Assembly: GCA_963678705.1 (NCBI GenBank)
Contig: OY783205.1
Location: 28,015,034-28,079,033, forward strand
DNA length: 64,000 bases
Direction: 5' to 3'
Source: Panorpa germanica
Taxonomy: Eukaryota > Arthropoda > Insecta > Mecoptera > Panorpidae
Each line of letters begins with the position of its first letter. The stretch's first letter is position 1. Positions 59,034 to 64,000 of the stretch are shown piece by piece. The translations under genes and the position numbers were made by a program. A model generated the notes under the pieces. The model saw nothing but the letters and a program-made list of their open reading frames with translations. It did not search any database and was not told where the DNA came from.

Positions 59034-62000
59034 ATGGTTAATCATGCAATAGCAAAATCACAACCACAACAGAAATCTAAAATAAAAAGTGCTGCAGGTT
59101 TAGGAAGTTTAATAACATTTACAGTACTTTTGTTGGCATGGATTTCTGGATTTTCTTCTCGCTTATTTGCAGTCATTAGATTTGAAAGTATAATACATGA
59201 ATTTGATCCATGGTAAGTCACCGGTTTCTATTTAAAAGTAGTAAGTGAAATATTATAAGCACAGAAATAGTTACTTATTTACATAAGATTGTATATCATC
59301 AAAGATATGCAAAAATGAATTTATAGGTATCAACAGTTTGATAAATTATTTATAGTGTTTGAAAATAGGAACACGCTTACCACATCCAAGCAATGATTTA
59401 TCATATATCCATAAGTATTACGATAAAAATTAATATATTGATCTGCATTCTAAATACAGAATATGCTAATTAATCATTACAATAACTTTTCACTTATTAC
59501 TTACCTGTCAAGCACGTCAAATCAGATAAACAAAATGATGTTTTACATAATCATTTCATAACAATAATTTTTATTACTTAGGTTTAATTATCGAGCTACC
59601 GCGTACATGGTACAACATGGCTTTTACAACTTCCTCAATTGGTTTGATGAACGTGCCTGGTATCCTCTTGGGCGTATTGTTGGAGGAACAGTATACCCGG
59701 GTTTAATGATAACATCAGGAGGTATACATTGGATTCTACATTCATTGAACATTCCAGTGCATATAAGAGATATTTGTGTATTTCTTGCTCCAACTTTCAG
59801 GTCATTATAAATTCACGATTACAATATTTGTGCATAATTTGTTTCTAAACGTTTTATTATACTTTCAGCGGACTTACTGCAATTTCCACATACCTCTTAA
59901 CCAAAGAACTCTGGTCGGCAGGAGCTGGTCTATTTGCAGCTTGCTTTATTGCCATAGTACCTGGTTATATCAGTCGCTCAGTGGCCGGATCTTATGACAA
60001 TGAAGGAATTGCAATTTTTGCTTTGCAGTTTACATACTACCTCTGGATTAAGTCTGTTAAAACTGGATCAGTTTTCTGGGCTGCAATGGCAGCTTTATCA
60101 TACTTTTATATGGTATCTGCTTGGGGAGGCTATGTTTTCATTATTAACTTAGTACCTTTACATGTATTTGTGTTATTATTAATGGGTCGATATTCAGCTA
60201 GATTATTTACAAGTTATACAACGTTCTATATTCTAGGACTGTTGTTCTCCATGCAAATACCATTTGTTGGTTTCCAACCAATTCGTACTAGTGAACATAT
60301 GGCTGCAGGAGGTGTCTTTGTACTTTTGATGGCTGTATCAGCTTTAAAATACATGCAAACCGTTTTATCTAAATCAGAATTCAGAAAGTTGTTCATAGTT
60401 GGCGGTCTTTTAGCGGCTGGAATTGTTTTCTTAGGAGTTGTATTATTAACTCTTTCAGGAGTAGTTGCTCCATGGAGTGGTCGGTTTTACTCCCTTTGGG
60501 ACACAGGATATGCAAAGATACATATTCCTATTATTGCTTCTGTCTCAGAACATCAACCGACAACCTGGTTCTCTTTCTTTTTCGATTTGCACGTTTTAGT
60601 TTGTACTTTCCCAGTCGGTCTATGGTATTGCATTAAAAACATTAATGATGAGCGAGTTTTCGTTGTGCTGTATGCTTTAAGTGCTGTTTATTTTGCCGGT
60701 GTAATGGTAAGATTAATGTTGACATTAACACCAGTTGTTTGTATGTTATCTGGAGTAGCATTCTCATGCTTGTTAGACTTATTCCTTCGAGAAGACGAAA
60801 CTCCTGCAAGTGAGAATGATGCACAGGACACAAATACTGCAACTCAATACGACAAAGCTGGAAACGTTCGTAAAATCAAACATGAATCAGGACACGAACC
60901 TACAGGACTTGGAGCGAATTTAAGAAGCGTTGTAATTGTAGCAATTCTTATGCTGCTGATGATGTTTGCAGTACATTGTACTTGGGTTACAAGTAATGCA
61001 TATTCCAGTCCATCAATTGTGCTGGCCTCCTACAGCGGTGATGGGTTAGTACTTTTATTAATTTAATTTTTAATATATACATTTTATACATTTTTATATT
61101 TACATTATAATATTTTAGTTCTCGCCAAATTCTGGATGATTTCCGTGAAGCATATTATTGGTTGTCACAAAATACCGCAGATGATGCTAGAGTTATGTCT
61201 TGGTGGGATTATGGATATCAGATAGCGGGAATGGCAAATAGAACAACGCTAGTTGACAATAATACGTGGAATAATAGTCACATCGCTCTTGTAGGCAAAG
61301 CGATGTCTTCCACGGAGCCTAAGGCCTACGAAATTATGACTTCCTTAGATGTGGATTATGTTCTTGTTATTTTTGGAGGTGAATTAAACATCTTTGTTTG
61401 TTTTTTATTTATTAATGTACACATGCGATAATATTCTTGATAAGACTGAAATAACACAAATGCTAGTGCTATATTTATTTTTACTAATCATAATGTAAAC
61501 TACCATGTTATTAAAATAATTATAAATTCCAGGTGTGATTGGTTATTCCGGTGACGATATTAATAAGTTCTTGTGGATGGTTCGTATAGCGGAAGGAGAA
61601 CATCCTAAAGATATTAGAGAAAGCGACTATTTCACAGAGCGTGGAGAATTCCGAGTTGATGCAGAGGGTGCACCAGCTTTATTAAATTCTTTGATGTACA
61701 AATTAAGTTACTATCGTTTTGGAGAATTGAAATTGGATTACCGTGGACAAGCAGGATTTGATCGTACAAGAAACGCAGTCATTGGAAATAAGGACTTTAA
61801 TTTAGAATATTTAGAAGAAGCTTATACCACTGAACACTGGCTGGTGCGAGTTTATCGAGTCAAGAAACCCCAGGAGTTCAATAGACCTGCTATCCCCAGC
61901 GCTAGTCGAATATTAAAAACTAAAGAGTTTTTGTCAAAAAAGGTATTTTAAAATTATTTTATCATTTCTCTTTTTATTTGAATGATTTTTTAATTTGTTA

Positions 62001-62087
62001 TATTTTCAGACGAGTCGGCGTCGAAAAGGTACAATTAAAAATAGACCAGTTGTAGTAAAAGGAAAACGTAGTACAACAGTAAAATAA
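59034..62087 (+). CDS. STT3B: Oligosaccharyltransferase catalytic subunit STT3B
   Basis: Six coding exons: 59034-59212, 59582-59800, 59869-61044, 61119-61378, 61533-61942 and 62010-62087; all phases match. The product has 773 residues, close to insect STT3B length. STT3B transfers Glc3Man9GlcNAc2 from dolichol diphosphate to Asn in N-X-S/T sequons in the ER lumen, largely after translation. Diagnostic stretches are the luminal loop [57 protein letters not shown], and the catalytic WWDYGYQ at residues 553-559, followed by DNNTWNNSH with conserved glycosylation sequons. About 13 membrane helices are expected, with a long third exon carrying most of them. The basic C-terminal tail ([15 protein letters not shown]) and the overall match identify STT3B rather than STT3A. 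Nothing is truncated or shifted. The ATG at 59034 has no competing upstream in-frame start. Confidence 0.97.
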
Positions 62088-62170
62088 TATTTTGTTTTTG
62101 TCATTTTACTAAAGATTAATTGTGAGTTAAATATAAACTGACTGAAACATATATTAATAATATATTTCAA

Positions 62171-62176
62171 AATAAA
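62171..62176 (+). terminator. Polyadenylation signal of STT3B
   Basis: AATAAA 83 bp after the stop codon. Confidence 0.65.
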
Positions 62177-63649
62177 ATGTTTTAACATTGTGTTCTAAAT
62201 TTTCTTAAAAACAGATTCATGAATTTAATTAAATTAAATTTTCATTTTACACGTTATTAGTACACGTGGCCTTAAGATAATATTATTGAAAATAAAAACA
62301 GATTTAAATTATTGGACATCAAATAATAAAAAAAATTGTAATAAAGTAATAAGTGGATTGATAAAAACATATGTCTAATTAAAGTTCTCCGTATGCATTT
62401 AACTAAATGTTGAGTGATTTATCTTTAGTAGTAGTAGTTTCTGATAATAAATATTTGTAAAAATAATATTATTTTAATTGTTGTAATTATTTTCACTTTT
62501 AAGTTATTGTTATGTACCTTGACATCGTTTTTTGCATAAAATAAATATAAATTTACAAAAATTTGTTTAATTCTTACATACAAGTCGAAAAATTTTGTAT
62601 GCATTTATGGAGTCCAGCTAAATACACTCTGGTGCTGAGTCTTATTACTTGCAAGGAGTTACAGCTAGGTGCATTATAGTAAATGCTGAATGGATGTTCT
62701 TGTATCTTATATAAACTCCTGGGTTACTTATCTTTTTGCCGAACTAGGTTCAACATTTAGATAATATATTCCGAGATTCAAACCACTCTATTTTTAGTGC
62801 GAAGATTTGATGCTCTTCTAATCTAACAATGCATAGATGTCAGCAGTTGTATCATAATTAAAATATTTATAATTTATTAAAAACTTTAAAAAGTTATTAA
62901 TTATTAATAGAGTAAAGTAATTAACAGAGTTTTTCAGGTTAAGAACGCTTTGACAATTGCTAATTCATTAATTTGGTTAAATTTATTAATTGTATAAGTA
63001 GGACACTGTTGCAATGCAAATATTACTCTTTATTAAAAATTTATTTATACATATTTTTCTAAATTAGATGTGTGTTTGTGTAAATAATTATTGGCAAATA
63101 TAGTGTAGCAATAAGGCATGCTAGTTGCACGATTATGTTAGGTTTGTTTGATGTTTTGATGTTAACAATATTTTTTGCGTATATACTTTTCTTTTTCTAA
63201 CACTTACCAATTTATATGTTTCTTTCAACAGCACTAGAAGACAAACAATTTACTAATTCTACATCTAGAGGAGCAGACCTTCTCTTAGAACTGTAAGGTA
63301 AGATTTTATTTTATTTAACATGTATAAACTGTCAGTATGTAAGTTAATATACTTTCAATAGGGAAGTTAATGACGTGCAATTAAAAAATTATCAGTGAAC
63401 ACATGCCTACAGTTAGCGGAAATGGTTTTTATTGTGGTTTTGTTTTGATGATGAGATTACATGATTATATTAGATTGTTTTTATGGTATAAGCAGTGACA
63501 GACTTAGAACAAGCCCAAGGCTCTGAATTTTTATTTATTTAAGTAACGACCCACTCGTTTTATTTTTTGCAAAATCTCATATTCAGTTGTACACTGCATG
63601 ATTGTAAAAGAATTCGTATTTAAGTCTATCTCGTACGGGGAATATAAAA
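62177..63649. other. Intergenic DNA with one orphan exon candidate
   Basis: Very AT-rich. The only structured item is the possible exon at 63232-63292, listed separately. No other gene or RNA is supported. Confidence 0.5.
63232..63292 (+). other. Orphan exon candidate
   Basis: A good acceptor (TTTCTTTCAACAG) precedes 63232 and donor-like GTAAGG (or GTAAGA five bases later) follows. One frame is open across it (LEDKQFTNSTSRGADLLLEL). It could be an internal or untranslated exon of a gene continuing beyond the window, or chance. Confidence 0.25.
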
Positions 63650-64000
63650 TAATGACATCACAACTGCTGCCAACCTTACAGCTCATAAATCTCTGCTATA
63701 TGTATTTATGTATCAAAATATCAAATATTATTTACAGCTATTTCAAGGAACAATAAAATTTCAATATTATGTCTGCCGTATCAGGGTTAAATAAAATAAA
63801 AACTTATTATTCTTTGACATGACTTGATTATTTTGACTATCAACAGCTACAAAACATTACCACAGCACTAACCTACTCAACAAATAACTGACGTTAAAAT
63901 GCATTTCATGTCATACAAATATGGCCGACCATTTCTAACGCTAAAACTACAATTCAAACTTTTAATTGCTATATCTCCGTCAACATTTAAATATTTAATA
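63650..64000. mobile_element. Second copy of the opsin-intron MITE-like element (cut by window edge)
   Basis: Matches 39462-39812 closely and in the same orientation, starting at TGACATCACAAC. The left end with the GAATGGGCTTG terminus is absent, so this copy is 5'-truncated or belongs to a related longer element. The right end lies outside the window. Confidence 0.8.

Overview
This is a 64 kb piece of an AT-rich animal nuclear genome, almost certainly an insect. Short coding exons are separated by GT-AG introns, often only 50-100 bp long. Other signs are long (AT)n tracts, satellite DNA, short terminal-inverted-repeat elements and AATAAA polyadenylation signals. The order cannot be fixed from sequence alone.

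Layout. (1) 1-23 kb is mostly non-coding and carries one long-intron gene on the + strand, a 118-residue single-pass membrane protein with exons near 10.7, 13.5 and 21.0 kb. (2) 23.66-28.93 kb is a satellite macro-palindrome: about 18 units of a 146-bp monomer in one orientation, a central inverted repeat with a perfect 22-bp stem, then about 15 units in the opposite orientation. (3) 29-36 kb is gene-poor, with a possible minus-strand terminal exon (30.1-30.25 kb) and a second satellite of about 278 bp (32.19-34.0 kb). (4) 36.6-40.5 kb on the minus strand is a seven-exon opsin-like GPCR. Its reconstructed TM7 has glutamate in place of the retinal-binding lysine, and its NPxxY motif is altered. 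This matches the class called gluopsins, relatives of RGR and retinochrome. (5) 44.3-45.8 kb is a class A GPCR. (6) 46.3-58.5 kb holds three tandem dipeptidyl peptidase 3 (DPP3) genes. (7) 59.0-62.1 kb is STT3B, a catalytic subunit of oligosaccharyltransferase. (8) The right edge holds part of a dispersed repeat that is also inserted in an intron of the opsin-like gene.

The most unusual material is in the gene-rich half. The first DPP3 copy has lost its first zinc-binding histidine and a second active-site histidine. Its exon structure joins it in frame to about 460 upstream residues of coiled coil plus a Dpy-30-like docking motif. It therefore looks like a chimeric scaffold or pseudoenzyme, next to two intact DPP3 enzymes, one of which has a possible mitochondrial leader. 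The upstream part also has two related, apparently alternative first exons. With the lysine-less opsin, the window contains two independent cases of a conserved protein fold kept after loss of its defining active residue.

All gene models were built by hand from splice sites, reading phase and family similarity. Coding coordinates of the recognised genes are phase-consistent throughout. Untranslated exons, promoters and orphan exons are tentative.
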